A stretch of 12,960 nt of DNA from positions 1 through 12,960 of the forward strand of contig DQVL01000104.1 of assembly GCA_015661745.1 (NCBI GenBank), read 5' to 3'. Origin of the DNA: Thermoprotei archaeon. GTDB taxonomy: Archaea > Thermoproteota > Nitrososphaeria > Geothermarchaeales > JDFR-13. The notes beneath the pieces are model-generated. The model saw only the letters and a program-made list of their open reading frames with translations. It made no database searches and was not told where the DNA came from. Position 1 is the stretch's first letter; the number at the start of each line of letters is the position of its first letter. Shown here one piece after another: positions 12,464 through 12,960 of the stretch. The position numbers and the translations under genes are program-made.

Positions 12464-12960
12464 CTTACTTTGTTCGTTGGATAGAGTTGTATCGGATATA
12501 TATGGAGTTATTGGTCAGGGACTCTATCTTTAATCATTAACTCATTCTACCGTCTTCTCATCATCCCCAATAATATTTAATAATAGCATTATTCAACATA
12601 TTATATTTCAATCATATATCAAAATATATTCGTCGTCTGATATTATGTAGCGGGATCTTTATCTATAGCTTATGTATCACTGTTTATTTATTGTTCTTGT
12701 CAAGTCCCTCTTATACAGTATAACCATCTACTGTTGATAGGAAGGATCCTTATGTTAATCCCATAGTCATACTATTAGTATTTATAGATTTTGATCTATA
12801 ATCCTCTCTATATATTTGAAAGCTAATCATATTTGAATATGGTGAAGGAACTTTATATCATTGTCACTTCTAGATGATGAATCTCCAAAAACGATTTAAC
12901 TCTATCGATGGGAGGCCATCATTCGTAAATGTGGAGGAGTTTACTAGGGTGCACTAGTAA
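12464..12960. other. A+T-rich region without a supported gene
   Basis: About 500 bases to the window end with many stops in all frames. A plus-strand reading at 12874-12957 gives 27 codons ending in a stop, with no recognisable motif and no ribosome site, so it is not called. No tRNA, snoRNA with both boxes, or repeat array is seen. The left part (12464-12540) still has mixed composition and may be flanking DNA of the decayed transposon. Confidence 0.55.

Noticed and set aside
12351..12533. Open frame of 60 codons on the plus strand as an independent gene
   Set aside because: Its first part is the tail of the decayed tnpB (GSCETPKPPDEA) and the rest runs through the transposon right end into flanking DNA. 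There is no ribosome site at GTG 12351.
12874..12957. Short plus-strand frame and a C-box-like ATGATGA (12874-12880) suggesting a small protein or a C/D-box RNA
   Set aside because: The frame has 27 codons with no ribosome site or motif, and no CTGA D box follows at a usual distance, so neither call can be supported.
1..12960. CRISPR array or tRNA genes
   Set aside because: No regularly spaced direct repeats were seen and no T-arm-like GGTTCGAATCC sequence with a matching cloverleaf was found on either strand by eye.

Overview
The window looks like a chromosomal segment of a thermophilic archaeon, most likely a member of the Thermoproteota (crenarchaeal side). The reasons are the A+T-rich sequence with many TATA/ATAT runs, heavy use of AGG/AGA and ATA codons, tightly packed genes with TATA boxes about 25 bases ahead of starts, GTG/TTG starts, an archaeal-type zinc-motif ATP sulfurylase, a short archaeal dual-specificity phosphatase, and VapBC. 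I cannot assign a genus from sequence alone.

Layout. 1-575 (-) is the N-terminal part of a malic enzyme that leaves the window on the left. 690-1169 (-) is a small protein phosphatase. 1220-5603 (+) is a sulfate-activation block: a small ribbon-helix-helix-like protein, ATP sulfurylase (Sat), a DHH phosphoesterase that overlaps sat, APS kinase (CysC) and an alkaline-phosphatase-superfamily hydrolase. 5636-5842 (-) is a second small protein with the same C-terminal tail (RLRSLGYL) as the first one. 5973-7427 (+) is a membrane-anchored extracytoplasmic protein, probably a beta-propeller, followed by CutA (7444-7776, +). 7796-9259 (-) is IMP dehydrogenase. 9260-9639 is a non-coding gap with a transposon right-end-like hairpin. 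9640-11329 (+) is a two-gene redox module: a Tat-exported C_GCAxxG_C_C protein with two CxxCH heme motifs, and a four-helix cytochrome b. 11369-12054 (-) is a vapBC toxin-antitoxin pair, with a perfect 17-bp inverted repeat over its promoter. 12055-12960 has no intact gene but holds a decayed IS200/IS605-type tnpB 3' end with its right-end motif.

How the genes fit together. Sat makes APS and pyrophosphate from sulfate and ATP, and CysC phosphorylates APS to PAPS. The DHH protein is placed to remove a by-product, either PAP (as NrnA-type enzymes do) or pyrophosphate. The alkaline-phosphatase-like enzyme could act on a phosphodiester or nucleotide of the same pathway. No PAPS reductase or APS reductase is present, so sulfonation of glycans or other acceptors is as plausible as assimilation. 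The exported diheme protein and cytochrome b pair resemble a quinone-linked periplasmic electron-transfer module. Both it and the toxin-antitoxin pair lie between two copies of the same transposon right-end motif, which marks 9.3-12.9 kb as the accessory part of the window; the left part looks like ordinary chromosomal genes.
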